A stretch of 64,000 nucleotides of DNA from Candidatus Sulfotelmatobacter kueseliae (lineage in GTDB: Bacteria > Acidobacteriota > Terriglobia > Terriglobales > Acidobacteriaceae). Below, piece by piece: positions 8,663 to 18,127 of the stretch (position 1 is the first letter of the stretch; every line of letters starts with the position of its first letter). The notes under the pieces were generated by a model. It saw nothing but the letters and a program-made list of their open reading frames with translations. It was not told the DNA's origin and ran no database searches. The stretch is taken from the NCBI GenBank assembly GCA_900290255.1, contig OMOD01000007.1, positions 46,000 to 109,999 of the forward strand, in the 5' to 3' direction. Made by a program: the position numbers and the translations under genes.

Positions 8663-10843
8663 ATGGCACTCATGAAGCTGAAAGTGAAGCAACTTGTCCT
8701 TACGAGTCTAGTGGCTTTTTCCAGCATGGCTTGCGCGCAGGATACGAATTTTGAACCCGACCACCAGCAGATTCCCACGCCCGATTGTCTGTTGATGAAG
8801 GCGGCGTACGACGGTGGATGGAAAACTTGCACTCAGGAAGATCATGATACGTGGCTGGCTGACATTCGGCATTGGCGCAGCGAGCGCTTGATTCGCATTG
8901 GCTATGATGGGTCGCGTTACGACATGCCCGCTCTGAAGTGGACGCACTCCAGTTTTTTCCAGCCGCAGATGATGGTGCAGGACCGCTATTTCTATGACCC
9001 GGTTGCCCACCGTTACACCGTCGATCGGTATCTCAATGATCTGGAAAAACGCTACGGAGGCATCGACGCCGTGCTGATCTGGCCGACCTATCCGAATATG
9101 GGCATCGACGACCGGAATCAGCACGATCTGATTCGCAGCATGCCAGGAGGGATTGCGGGAGTGCGGCAGATGATCGCTGACTTTCATAAACGTGGCGTGC
9201 GTGTATTGTTTCCCATGATGATGTGGGACCAGGGCACCCGCGATCCTGGCCAACCTTGGCCGCGGGCGATTGCTGAATTGATGGCGGAAGTCGGAGCCGA
9301 TGGCATCAACGGCGATACCCAGGATGGAGTCCCGCTTGCCTTTTCAGTGGCTGCCGATAAGGTTGGACATCCGCTGGCCTTCGAGCCGGAGGACGGACCT
9401 TCCGATGAGGCCCTGGCGTGGAATGTCATGACCTGGGGGCAATACAACTTTCCGTTTGTTCCCATGGTTGACAAGTACAAGTGGCTGGAACCGCGCCACC
9501 TGGTGAATATTTCAGATCGCTGGAATCGCGACAAAACCAACGATCTCCAGTTCGCCTTCTTCAATGGCGTCGGCTGGGAGAGCTGGGAGAACATTTGGGG
9601 AATCTGGAACGGGATTACTCCGCGCGACGCTGAAGCCACTCGCCGAGTCGCTACCATCGAGCGGGCCGTTGCCCCATTCCTTACCAGCAGCGAATGGGAA
9701 CCGCTCACGCCGATGCTTCGCTACGGAATTTTTGCCAGCCGTTGGCCCTCGAATGACCAGACAGTCTGGACCATCGTGAATCGCAACGAGTATGACGTCG
9801 AAGGTCACGAGATCGAAGTTCAGCCAGAAGAGGGAATGCGCTATTTCGATCTTTATCATGGGACGGAACTGAAGCCGGAACGGAATCCGAAGGGCAAGGT
9901 CGTGCTCAGCTTCGCGATAGAAGCGCATGGGTACGGTGCATTGCTGGCTGCGAAAACGGCTCCGGATACGGCCATTCAGGCACTCATGTCGAAGATGAAA
10001 CAGATGACTGCCAAACCACTGGCGAGTTATTCGCATGAGTGGACCGTATTGCCCCAGCAGATCGTACCGATAGCTGGAACTAAGTCTCCCTCAGCACCTC
10101 CGGACGGCATGGTGAGGATTCCTGCCGGGAACTTTGTCTTCAAAGTGCAGGGAATTGAGATCGAAGGGTACGACGACATCGGCGTGGACGTGCAATATCC
10201 CTGGGAAGATTCTCCGCGGCGCTTCCACGAACACCCCATGCAGGTGAAGTCATTCTGGATTGACACGTATCCAGTCACCAACGCGCAATTCAAGAAGTTC
10301 CTGGACAGTACGCACTATCACCCGCCGGATGACCGGAACTTCCTCAGGGATTGGAAAGACGGAAGCTTTCCCGCTGGTTGGGACAATAAACCTGTTACCT
10401 GGGTTTCTCTAGAAGATGCGCGGGCTTATGCGGCCTGGGCTGGCAAGCGCCTGCCGCATGAATGGGAATGGCAATACGCGGCGCAAGGCAGTGATGGCCG
10501 CGTATATCCCTGGGGGAATGACTGGAACGCAAGTGGGGTGCCCGTGCCGGATAAGAATCGCACGATGCGTGGGCCAGATGCCGTGGATGCGCATCCGCAA
10601 GGCAAGAGTCCTTTCGGCGTGATGGACCTCGTCGGCAATGTGTGGCAATGGACAGAGGAGTTCACGGACGAGCACACGCGCAGCGCTATTCTGCGCGGCG
10701 GTGAATACTATCAGCCGCAGGGCTCAATATGGTATTTCGCGCAAGCCTATAAGCTCAGCGAGCATGGCAAACTCCTGCTGACGGCGCCGAGCCTGGATCG
10801 TTCCGGCGGGATTGGTTTCCGCTGTGTTCAGGATGCGGAGTAG
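8663..10843 (+). CDS. TIM-barrel glycosidase-like domain fused to FGE-sulfatase (SUMF1-like) domain, secreted
   Basis: 726 residues with a signal peptide ending FSSMACAQ. Residues about 40-430 look like a TIM-barrel glycosidase: IDAVLIWPTYPN, GVRVLFPMMMWDQG and GADGINGDTQDG suggest successive beta strands with acidic residues. Residues about 465-726 form an FGE/SUMF1 fold: MVRIPAGNF, FWIDTYPVTNAQFKKFL, GKRLPHEWEWQYAA, YPWGN, DLVGNVWQWT, LRGGEYY and the terminal GFRCV. The two cysteines that bind copper in true formylglycine-generating enzymes, which follow the RGGS motif, are absent; the only Cys in this half is in GFRC. The domain is therefore unlikely to make formylglycine and may bind a ligand. 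It follows the 5914 glycosidase by 142 bp on the same strand. Confidence 0.8.
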   Translation: MALMKLKVKQLVLTSLVAFSSMACAQDTNFEPDHQQIPTPDCLLMKAAYDGGWKTCTQEDHDTWLADIRHWRSERLIRIGYDGSRYDMPALKWTHSSFFQPQMMVQDRYFYDPVAHRYTVDRYLNDLEKRYGGIDAVLIWPTYPNMGIDDRNQHDLIRSMPGGIAGVRQMIADFHKRGVRVLFPMMMWDQGTRDPGQPWPRAIAELMAEVGADGINGDTQDGVPLAFSVAADKVGHPLAFEPEDGPSDEALAWNVMTWGQYNFPFVPMVDKYKWLEPRHLVNISDRWNRDKTNDLQFAFFNGVGWESWENIWGIWNGITPRDAEATRRVATIERAVAPFLTSSEWEPLTPMLRYGIFASRWPSNDQTVWTIVNRNEYDVEGHEIEVQPEEGMRYFDLYHGTELKPERNPKGKVVLSFAIEAHGYGALLAAKTAPDTAIQALMSKMKQMTAKPLASYSHEWTVLPQQIVPIAGTKSPSAPPDGMVRIPAGNFVFKVQGIEIEGYDDIGVDVQYPWEDSPRRFHEHPMQVKSFWIDTYPVTNAQFKKFLDSTHYHPPDDRNFLRDWKDGSFPAGWDNKPVTWVSLEDARAYAAWAGKRLPHEWEWQYAAQGSDGRVYPWGNDWNASGVPVPDKNRTMRGPDAVDAHPQGKSPFGVMDLVGNVWQWTEEFTDEHTRSAILRGGEYYQPQGSIWYFAQAYKLSEHGKLLLTAPSLDRSGGIGFRCVQDAE

Positions 10844-11213
10844 TCCGAGAATTCTGTTTGTGGCCCTAAACGATGGGACTCCGCTAGCGTTCCTGTTTTT
10901 CCCGGGACGAATGGTAAGCTTCGCACGGAGCGCTTTTCTTTTCAGCGAAGATCCCCATCTCTCAACCCTTTTCTTCTTGACAGTCGGGCGCCTGCGGCGA
11001 TATTGAAACGTTTCATATGAGGTCGGCAATCTTCCCTCACCGTCTTCACGGTGGCGCGCTACCTTAGCTGTACCCGCTAGGCAGTCTCGCACTTGACCGC
11101 GTCGGCGAATCAGACCACAAGCCTTTCCTTAAGGCTCACGGCGGGTATCGCCGTCGTCTTGTTCGTGTTCAATCCTTATGTCATACCCTTGGATTCATCG
11201 CCATCGTTGGAAT
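10844..11213. other. Intergenic region between convergent genes with a possible gene remnant
   Basis: This 370-bp gap contains a possible rightward promoter and a LacI-type palindrome (see 10977-11015). After it a TTG-started frame from 11093 reads about 40 codons with a hydrophobic stretch (LTAGIAVVLFVFNPYVIP) like a signal peptide, then runs into the antisense of the VWFA gene at 11214. No complete gene is visible. It may be the 5-prime remnant of a lost secreted protein. Confidence 0.35.
10977..11015 (+). promoter_or_regulatory. Orphan LacI-type operator with possible promoter
   Basis: TGAAACGTTTCA at 11004-11015 is a perfect 12-bp palindrome with central CG, the classical LacI/GalR operator form. 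TTGACA at 10977-10982 is a perfect -35 box. The best -10 (TATTGA at 11001-11006, 18-bp spacing) is weak and would be covered by the palindrome. No intact gene lies downstream on the plus strand. Confidence 0.5.
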
Positions 11214-13631
11214 CTATTCCACTTCGAAGTCCGCCGAGCGGACTCCGGTTGAGTTTCCTGCTGAATCCAGCGCCCGCAGCTCCACCTGATAGGAACCGGG
11301 AGTAAGCGAAGCGATCGGCAGCTTGAGACCAAGCGGGATCAAGGGGCTGCCCGGTTCTATCGCAGCAGCCACGCTGAGCACCCCTGTCGTCATCTTCTGC
11401 TCTTTGGTCTTGGGATCCACGATTCTGAGTTCAATCCCCACCTTAGGCGGATTGGCGCTGACCAGCGATGGCGCATAGACTTCCGCGTAGATCGCTGTGT
11501 TGTCTGTTTTCTTGAAATGGTTAGTGGCGGAGGGCACAATCTGCATGCCTCGAACCACCAGCGGCTTCTTATCTTCGAGCAGGTCCGCGTCCATGCCCGA
11601 CGGCTCGTCAGCGACGCGGTGCAGGTCGTTGCTCAGAGCCAGGGCACTCAAGCTGAACTGTTTGCCGTCATAGGGATCAATCACCAGTGGCACTTCCAGC
11701 TTCCCGAAACTCTGGCTGCCCGAGTTGAACACTACTTTAAGGTTGTACTGACCGGAGGCCACTTCGAACTGGTTTTCGTAATGGAAGGGCGCCTTCTGGA
11801 ATGCTTCCACTTCTTTCTTACCGTCGAAGTCGAGGTTCACCGTATCGCTGAAGCGCGCTCCGATTGTGCCATCCGGTTTGTAAGCGATCCCCAGCACGTT
11901 GACCGCGGAGTGCTGCTTCCCCTTCACCTTTTCGAACGTTATCGCTTGTGCGGGAATGTCGATCGCCAGGTTGATCCGCGCTGTGTTCGGAGAAGTGTAG
12001 AAGAAAGGAGCCCGCATCGCGCCGGTAACATTTCCCGCAAGTTCACTGGTGGCGTGACTCTCCAGATCCTTCTCGATGGGGTTTCCCGCCAGCAGATCCC
12101 GCGGGCGAACGTTGCAGTAGCCGCTGCGCGCCCGCACAATAGTCCCGCCGCGGTCTACCTTGACGCGCAGCGTGTGACAGCTGCCCTCCAGTGACTCGGC
12201 TGGCCTGTAGCCGAGAACGTAATACTGGGACTGATCCTTGGCAATCTTTTCCAAGCCACCAAGCAGGTCATTGGTATTGACAATGACAAACCCGCCGGTC
12301 CCGTCGGCTAGTTGGTAGAGCACCTGCTGGTTCGTCGAAGCCGAGTCTGGGAACGGAGGAACGATCTGGCGGGGCTGGTTGTACTGAGTTGTCCCGTAGG
12401 TCGGGGTTGATCCGCCCGAACCGCGTCCGCCGCCACCTCCTCCGGTGCCCCCATGGCCTCCGCCACTTCCGCCCGTCCCGCCGCTACCGGTGCCACCATG
12501 GCCACCGCCGCTTCCACCGGTGCCGCCGGTGCCGCCACCTCCGCCGCCGGTGCCGCCGCCACCATGGCCACCACCACCGCCGCCAGTGCCGCCACCACCG
12601 CCCGCGCCACCACCACCGCCGGCGCCACCACCGCCGCCGGTGCCGCCGCCACCACCTCCGGTATGCTGCGGATCCACCCAGGCGGTGACGAAAGACGCAA
12701 ACCGCAGGAACGGATATCCAGGAGCCGAATTTCGGTTGTATCTCAGCGCAGCCGGGAGAATTCGAGCCGACCCGGAGTTGGAGGAAGGCGCAAGCAAGGA
12801 ATGCGGCGCGGTAATGTCACCGGGCGCAACCAGACCCCGAACGTCGATCGGATACACGGCAACATTGGCCTTGTTGCACGCATCAATCACCGCCGTCAGT
12901 TCCGATTGCCGGTCCGGCGTCAACGGGAAGCCGGAGGTCAACATGACCAGCGACTTGCGCCCGGGAACACCGGCCAGATCCTTTGCCAGGCTGCGCAGCG
13001 CCAGCATCACCGTATGTGCCCCAAAATCTGCCTCTGCATTGTTCAGAGATGGCATCGGAGGCGTGCCCAGGGAAGCAACCTCTACCGGTTGAGCGTTGGG
13101 AGAAACGAACGATCCCTTAACGCCGCTGACCACTTGTTTCAACCGCTCTGCATCCGCTGTGAAGTTTTGCGCGATATGGACGCTGCCGCCAAAGTCAATG
13201 ATGGCGATCAGGCGGTTGGGACCAGCGTTTGCGTCAATGAATTGGGCCGCGGCTTGCCGCGCTCTTACCTGGTCGCCCATATCCATGGTGGAGTTGTCGA
13301 AGAACAGCACCATGTACCGTTTCTGGTTTTTCGTCGGCGACGCGGAATCCTCCTCGAACGAAAAAGTCGTGATGGCCTGTTCCTTGTTATCCTCCCAGAC
13401 CTTGAACTCTTTGGCGGTGAGGTCACGGATGTAATCGCCCTTCTTGTCGGTGACCACACTGTCCACCAGCACCAACCGCGACTCTACGCGGATTACTCCG
13501 GGACCACCGGTGTCGCCTGCGGGCTGCTGTTGCGCTCGCGCTGCGGAAGCGGGCACAGCCTGCCTCCAGTTCAACCACGCGCTTGCCACACATATCACCG
13601 CGATGAAGAGAACCAGCCGTCGAACTCGCAT
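11214..13631 (-). CDS. VWFA-related secreted protein (TIGR03436 type) with long glycine-rich insert
   Basis: 805 residues with an N-terminal signal peptide (LVLFIAVICVASAW). The first part has the acidobacterial VWFA-related pattern: VRVESRLVLVDSVVTDKKGDYIRDLTAKEF (opening of the domain, shown here as IRVESRLVLVDS), then YMVLFFDNSTMDMGD, a degenerate MIDAS-like DxSxx stretch, and GRKSLVMLTSGF. About residues 323-405 are almost only Gly with a few Thr, Ala, Ser and His. A second conserved part, LADGTGGFVIVNTNDL through YYVLGYRP, follows, then a beta-rich C-terminus. It lies 18 bp downstream of a paralogue, so the two form one transcription unit. The role is unknown; extracytoplasmic protein-protein contacts are the usual suggestion for VWA proteins. 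Confidence 0.85.
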   Translation of the reverse strand: MRVRRLVLFIAVICVASAWLNWRQAVPASAARAQQQPAGDTGGPGVIRVESRLVLVDSVVTDKKGDYIRDLTAKEFKVWEDNKEQAITTFSFEEDSASPTKNQKRYMVLFFDNSTMDMGDQVRARQAAAQFIDANAGPNRLIAIIDFGGSVHIAQNFTADAERLKQVVSGVKGSFVSPNAQPVEVASLGTPPMPSLNNAEADFGAHTVMLALRSLAKDLAGVPGRKSLVMLTSGFPLTPDRQSELTAVIDACNKANVAVYPIDVRGLVAPGDITAPHSLLAPSSNSGSARILPAALRYNRNSAPGYPFLRFASFVTAWVDPQHTGGGGGGTGGGGGAGGGGGAGGGGGTGGGGGGHGGGGTGGGGGGTGGTGGSGGGHGGTGSGGTGGSGGGHGGTGGGGGGRGSGGSTPTYGTTQYNQPRQIVPPFPDSASTNQQVLYQLADGTGGFVIVNTNDLLGGLEKIAKDQSQYYVLGYRPAESLEGSCHTLRVKVDRGGTIVRARSGYCNVRPRDLLAGNPIEKDLESHATSELAGNVTGAMRAPFFYTSPNTARINLAIDIPAQAITFEKVKGKQHSAVNVLGIAYKPDGTIGARFSDTVNLDFDGKKEVEAFQKAPFHYENQFEVASGQYNLKVVFNSGSQSFGKLEVPLVIDPYDGKQFSLSALALSNDLHRVADEPSGMDADLLEDKKPLVVRGMQIVPSATNHFKKTDNTAIYAEVYAPSLVSANPPKVGIELRIVDPKTKEQKMTTGVLSVAAAIEPGSPLIPLGLKLPIASLTPGSYQVELRALDSAGNSTGVRSADFEVE
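12428..12664 (-). repeat. Low-complexity GGT/GGC-rich tract coding for poly-glycine
   Basis: On the minus strand the tract consists of imperfect tandem GGN-rich units, mostly GGCGGTGGC-like, encoding a roughly 80-residue glycine-rich linker with repeated GGxGG, TGG and GHGG steps. Such DNA is prone to slippage, so its length probably varies between strains. It lies between two conserved parts of the VWFA protein. Confidence 0.85.
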
Positions 13632-13649
13632 AACTTCACCTCCACAGCT

Positions 13650-15509
13650 TTACGGAATTTCGACCGCACCGTTTTCAGCCGACATCAGCTGTCCCTCGGT
13701 GTCCCGCACGACCAAGCGCACCAGATAACTGCCCCGCTTTACCTCAAAACTGGCCTTCAGAGTGATGCCGGAGCCCAGCTTGCTTTGCAGAGTCTCGTCT
13801 TTCAAGCGCATCTCCAGGATTTTCTCACTCCCTTGGACAAAGTTTCCATTTCGATCGAACAGGGCAGAAGCCACGGTCAGATCATTTCGGTTTCGCCCCT
13901 CCACTTTTCGAAAGTGCAAACGCCTCACGTCGACATGAGCCAGGACAGTGAGCTTCGCGTCGCCATCAGTCGACCTGAAGAACTGAGTGTGCAGTTCGAC
14001 TGGGAGATCGTGCATTTCCTCCTGGGAAAAAATCGCATCTTCGATCTCCTGCTTGGCCTGCTCCGAAGCGTCCGCCGCGTGAGTGGGAGCATAATACCCC
14101 CTCCGCGCCTGCAAGGTAAGTTTTTCCGGGTTTTTCAGGGTAACTTTCAAACTGTGGAAGCTGCCATCCAGCTTCAAGTTCTGGGGGGTGAAGGCAAGGA
14201 CGTAATGGTATTCCGGCATGGCACTGACTTGTCGGAAGCCCTCGTCCATGTCGTTGTTATTGTGGAAGAAAGTTCCGCCCGTCCCATCCGCGAGCACCGC
14301 CATGATATCGGCGTCCGTCGAGGCGCTCGCGATTTGGTACTGAAGCTTATTTGCCGACACGAATGAGGCTGAAGGCGCCGCGACCGCGGGCGGGTTGGCG
14401 ATGTCGCCGGCAGAATCGATGGTATAAAGTCCGCGTGCATCCAGAGCGTTGATGATGATTTGAGATCGCAGAGCGCGATCGATGATCTCGATGTATTCGA
14501 ATTGCAGCTGTGGCGTCAGGAATCCCGGAGACACAAGGACGATGCTTCGTTGGCCCGGCATGACGGAGATTCTGCGAACAATATCCTTCAACACCCCGAG
14601 CGCAAGGCGGCTCTCGTGGTCGCCCACGGCCAACGCCTGACTGGCTGCGGCCAGGGCCATTTGCTGTGCCGCCTGGAGTTGCCTTTGATCGCCGTTAAAT
14701 GCGCAATTGACGGCATCCTGAGTGGCCACCGAGATTGCTTGCGGGTCGTTCTTGTTCTGAATCAAGTCGGCCATGTAGTAGCTAACATCGGGACATTCCG
14801 CGATCGGACTCCTGGCAACCGGCCGCGGCGTAAGACGATCGAGGGTCTTGTGCAACTGCGTGCGGTCGTCGGTGAAATCCAGGGTGGTTTGCCCGGAGGT
14901 TGAGAAGATGGCCGCGCGGTCTGTGGGTTGCAGCGCGGCCAGATGACGGTCGGCAGCGGTGCGCACGGATGCCAGATCGGGGAACTTTAAGTGCACGTCG
15001 TCGAAAACGAAGGCGACATAGCGTTCGGGCACGGCGGGTATCTTGGCCTGGTCCGCCGGCGCTTCGCCAGGGTTCGGCTGGCGGTTCTTGCTTTCCATGG
15101 CCAGTTGTTCTCCGGGCTGTTCGACGGAGAATTGAGTAATCACCTGAGGCTTGCGGTTGTCGAACACTTGGAAGTCTTCCTTGTGCAAAGTTCCAATCGC
15201 ATGCCCCTTGGCGTCGCGGGCTACCACTCGCACCAGAACCAGCCTGACATTAACTTTGAAGGTTGGGCGCTCGTCGCGAGAGTTCAACTCCGGGGAATTC
15301 GTGTCTGCCGGAGACTGAGCCGCGGGAGTGGGGGTTGGCGCAGGTGCTGGTTGCGGAGCTTGGGATTGCGCGCGCACAACCCCCGCACACAAGAGAATGC
15401 CCGAGAAGAACAAAACACACGTCCGGACCGTGCTCACGACGCGAGCAAAGGGCAGCCCGCGCCTAAAGGGGTAGGTGGGTGCCTGGCGAACCTGGGACGT
15501 AAGAAACAT
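13650..15509 (-). CDS. VWFA-related secreted protein (TIGR03436 type)
   Basis: The open frame reaches upstream to 15671, but the ATG at 15509 (MFLTSQVRQAP), preceded by TTGGGGGCG, puts the hydrophobic signal segment (TVRTCVLFFSGILLCAGVVRAQS) closer to the N-terminus and is preferred. An in-frame GTG nearer the signal is also possible. A Pro/Ala linker follows. Then come FKVNVRLVLVRVVARDAKGHAIGTL, RYVAFVFDDVHL (VWA strand with DDxH instead of DxSxS), GQRSIVLVSPGF, and LADGTGGTFFHNNNDM with YHYVLAFTPQNL, the same block order as in its downstream neighbour. A perfect MIDAS metal site is not visible. It is the first gene of a two-gene unit of paralogues. Confidence 0.83.
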   Translation of the reverse strand: MFLTSQVRQAPTYPFRRGLPFARVVSTVRTCVLFFSGILLCAGVVRAQSQAPQPAPAPTPTPAAQSPADTNSPELNSRDERPTFKVNVRLVLVRVVARDAKGHAIGTLHKEDFQVFDNRKPQVITQFSVEQPGEQLAMESKNRQPNPGEAPADQAKIPAVPERYVAFVFDDVHLKFPDLASVRTAADRHLAALQPTDRAAIFSTSGQTTLDFTDDRTQLHKTLDRLTPRPVARSPIAECPDVSYYMADLIQNKNDPQAISVATQDAVNCAFNGDQRQLQAAQQMALAAASQALAVGDHESRLALGVLKDIVRRISVMPGQRSIVLVSPGFLTPQLQFEYIEIIDRALRSQIIINALDARGLYTIDSAGDIANPPAVAAPSASFVSANKLQYQIASASTDADIMAVLADGTGGTFFHNNNDMDEGFRQVSAMPEYHYVLAFTPQNLKLDGSFHSLKVTLKNPEKLTLQARRGYYAPTHAADASEQAKQEIEDAIFSQEEMHDLPVELHTQFFRSTDGDAKLTVLAHVDVRRLHFRKVEGRNRNDLTVASALFDRNGNFVQGSEKILEMRLKDETLQSKLGSGITLKASFEVKRGSYLVRLVVRDTEGQLMSAENGAVEIP

Positions 15510-15743
15510 GCGCGCCCCCAAGAAAGGATCGAGGAACAGAGCAGCGCTCGCCACCCCAGTATAGCCCTGCTTCCGTTCTGCTGCCGCGTATGAAGGTCGA
15601 GCTTGGGATTCGGACGTCGTGCTGCTCCAAGAACGGCGCCGGTGCAGGACGGGCGCCGAGCGTTTCCCCACGTGACTGGGTCGACATCACTGGTCGACCG
15701 AAGAGCGAGTAGTCAAACCGTCAACTGAAAGATGGCCCGAAGG

Positions 15744-17972
15744 CTACAGTGCGACTTGGATTGGTTTTCCCTCGAATAGAACGCGCTTCGCGGATTGGAG
15801 AAGGCTCACTTCGATCGTCCTGTGAAATGGTGAAAGCATGCGAGATCCGGGGGCAATGGCTAGCCGCAAAGTACGTCGCGCATCGTTCCAATCCAGACGG
15901 ACACCCATCCACTCACCTTTGCGGTAGTTGAAGGAGCAGCCATCGTCTTCGTAAAGAAGAAACGATCCGTCGGCGCCCGGATAGATCGAAATCGACAGAG
16001 GCTTGTCTGTTTTCTCGTTTGTGTGTTGCTTGACGGGGCCAAGCGGCAGGATAGTTCCGGCAGCTACGAACAAGGGTATTGTCTCCAGATCAACCGGGCG
16101 ATTGATTTCGCGGCCTCCTGCTATCCGCTCGCCGGTCCAGAAATCGTACCAGTCGCCGCGGGGAAGATAGAGATTGCGCGTGGTTGCTCCTTTCTCGACC
16201 ACCGGAGCCACAAGCACACTTCGCCCCCACAAATACTCGTCCCCACGCGCAACTGCAGCGGGATCATTCGGGTAGTGCAGCCACAATGCGCGCATCACGG
16301 GCATCCCGGTGGTCGCACACTCGTGCACGGCGCTATAAAGGTAAGGCAGCATGCGGTAGCGCAGCTCCAGATACTTCCGGCAGATCGGTTCAACTTGCGG
16401 GTTATGCAGTTGGCTGGCGTCGGGGACCGCGGCGCCGTTGTAGCCGCGAATTTCGACGGGCCCAGGATCGCCGCTGTTCCATCCCCACGGCAGCCGCAGC
16501 TTCCAGGCTCGGCCGTGCGCACGGAACAAGGTGCAAAACGCTCCGAACTGAAACCAGCGCAGGTACAGTTCGCTGGTGAATTCACTTGTCGGTACGAAAC
16601 CGCCGATGTCTGTGCCCCAATACGGAATCCCGGTGAGTGCCGCGTTGATTCCGACTGAGACCTGGGTTTTGAGCGTCTCCCATGTCGAATACACATCGCC
16701 GGACCACAAGAAGGAGGCGAAGCGCTGCATGCCGGCATACCCATTGCGATGGAGCGCGTAGGGGCGTTCGTTGGGGCGATCGAACTGAGGGCCTTCCCAG
16801 TGCATGCGGTTGCGGGCGAGGCGCGAGGGGATGTCCAAAGGATCGCCTTCGTCAGGCCACCAACCGTCGACGCCCATCGCGAAATCTTTGCGGTGAGCAT
16901 TCCAGTAGCAACTGGCCAGCGCCTCGTCGAAAGTGGGCAGTGCACATGGATCGTGAACCGTTCCCCGCAGCGTGTCAGTGAGAATGACGTCGTGGAGCAC
17001 CACGTGGAAGTTGTCTTTGTGCAGTTCGTCGATCATTTTTTTCGGATCGGGAAACACGCGAGAGTTCCACGAGAAAGATCCGTTCTCGGTGTTCCAGCCA
17101 GAGGGGCAGAATCCAGTGCCAAGATAAATAAGAGCGTCGCAGGGAAGCGTCTTCTGGCGAAACGTCTTGGCTTCAGTGAGGATTTCTTCGCCGCTGGCGA
17201 GTGTGCGATGCGATTGCTGATAGCCAAGACTCCAGAGCGGCGGCATCTCGGCATGGCCGGTCAGGCGTGCATATTCGGACATGATCGTGCCGGGTTCCGA
17301 TGAGGCGACGAGAAAAATATCGAGCGGAGATTCGGAGCTGGACGGCTGAAACTTGCTTTGAGATCCGGCGAATTCGAATTTCCCCAGTGGCTGGTGGAAA
17401 AACATTGCCCAGCCCGCGGTACCGATAACCCATGGAATGGGAACGCGTCCACCGTGAGTTGCGAGGCGATAGCCACCCTGGCCGCCGATCATGGGATCGA
17501 TCGAGCCGCGCCGATCAAACTGCGGTCCACCTTCCCCAAGTCCAAGGAGCGGCGAGTCGCCTGTTGTGAAGGAAACGCTGCCAGTGTTCTTGTCTACGGT
17601 GATTTGTTGGATCAGCGTGCCGTTTGATGTGGCGATCGTGAAAGCGATCGGATCCGCGGAAACATGAACCGTGAAGCTGCCGGCCTTCAGTTCTCGGGCT
17701 GGTGCATTACCGCGAAGTTTCAGAATCGGAGGACCCCAGAATTTCTGCAACAGCGATCCATCATAAGGGACCTGAACTGTCGCGCTATCTCTTATAGGAA
17801 AGACAGTGAGCCGTACTGTGTGCAGACTGACGGAAGCAATCTGGATCTCGCGATCTGCTGCGGGGCCCTGCAGAAGAGCAGCCGCTGCGGCCGTGCGGCC
17901 GGGTAAGACCAGAACCGCGGAGCTTGCAGCTAGTTGTTTCAGCACTCGCCGCCGGCTCCAATGCTCATTCAT
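15744..17972 (-). CDS. GH31 family glycosidase (alpha-glucosidase/alpha-xylosidase type), Tat-exported
   Basis: The ATG at 17972 (MNEHWSRRRVLKQLA) is preferred to an in-frame TTG at 17990; AAGG lies nine bases upstream. The N-terminus is a twin-arginine signal (SRRRVLKQ, then an Ala-rich stretch). GH31 landmarks are LGLGEGGPQFDRRG (N-terminal beta-sandwich), PPLWSLGYQQSH (start of barrel), GVDGWWPDEGDP with the nucleophile Asp at about residue 380 of the longer frame, and WSGDVYSTWETL with the acid/base Asp at about 432. The C-terminal sandwich contains GDWYDFWTGE. About 742 residues, normal for the family. The gene follows lacI on the same strand by about 138 bp, so it may be a direct regulatory target. 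The exact alpha-linked substrate is not readable. Confidence 0.9.
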   Translation of the reverse strand: MNEHWSRRRVLKQLAASSAVLVLPGRTAAAAALLQGPAADREIQIASVSLHTVRLTVFPIRDSATVQVPYDGSLLQKFWGPPILKLRGNAPARELKAGSFTVHVSADPIAFTIATSNGTLIQQITVDKNTGSVSFTTGDSPLLGLGEGGPQFDRRGSIDPMIGGQGGYRLATHGGRVPIPWVIGTAGWAMFFHQPLGKFEFAGSQSKFQPSSSESPLDIFLVASSEPGTIMSEYARLTGHAEMPPLWSLGYQQSHRTLASGEEILTEAKTFRQKTLPCDALIYLGTGFCPSGWNTENGSFSWNSRVFPDPKKMIDELHKDNFHVVLHDVILTDTLRGTVHDPCALPTFDEALASCYWNAHRKDFAMGVDGWWPDEGDPLDIPSRLARNRMHWEGPQFDRPNERPYALHRNGYAGMQRFASFLWSGDVYSTWETLKTQVSVGINAALTGIPYWGTDIGGFVPTSEFTSELYLRWFQFGAFCTLFRAHGRAWKLRLPWGWNSGDPGPVEIRGYNGAAVPDASQLHNPQVEPICRKYLELRYRMLPYLYSAVHECATTGMPVMRALWLHYPNDPAAVARGDEYLWGRSVLVAPVVEKGATTRNLYLPRGDWYDFWTGERIAGGREINRPVDLETIPLFVAAGTILPLGPVKQHTNEKTDKPLSISIYPGADGSFLLYEDDGCSFNYRKGEWMGVRLDWNDARRTLRLAIAPGSRMLSPFHRTIEVSLLQSAKRVLFEGKPIQVAL

Positions 17973-18127
17973 CGATTGAACCTTTATCAACGACAGTCAC
18001 ACACGATACGCATTAACGTTCGCGCGGCAGAACAAAACATCCGCGATCATACCCTAAATCACTTTCAGTAAACGTAATCTCAAAGGGCTTGAGCGGCTCG
18101 CGGTGCGCAGAGCCCAATCCAGGGAAC

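Noticed and set aside
8663-10843. Calling the fusion protein a formylglycine-generating enzyme
   Set aside because: The active-site cysteines are absent, so only the fold can be supported.
12428-12664. Tandem GGN units as a possible CRISPR array or minisatellite
   Set aside because: There are no spacers or uniform repeat length; the tract stays in frame and encodes glycine in a real gene.
12453-14366. 637-codon open frame antisense to the two VWFA genes
   Set aside because: The N-terminal half is an Ala/Thr low-complexity shadow of the glycine tract, and it crosses the boundary of two real genes.
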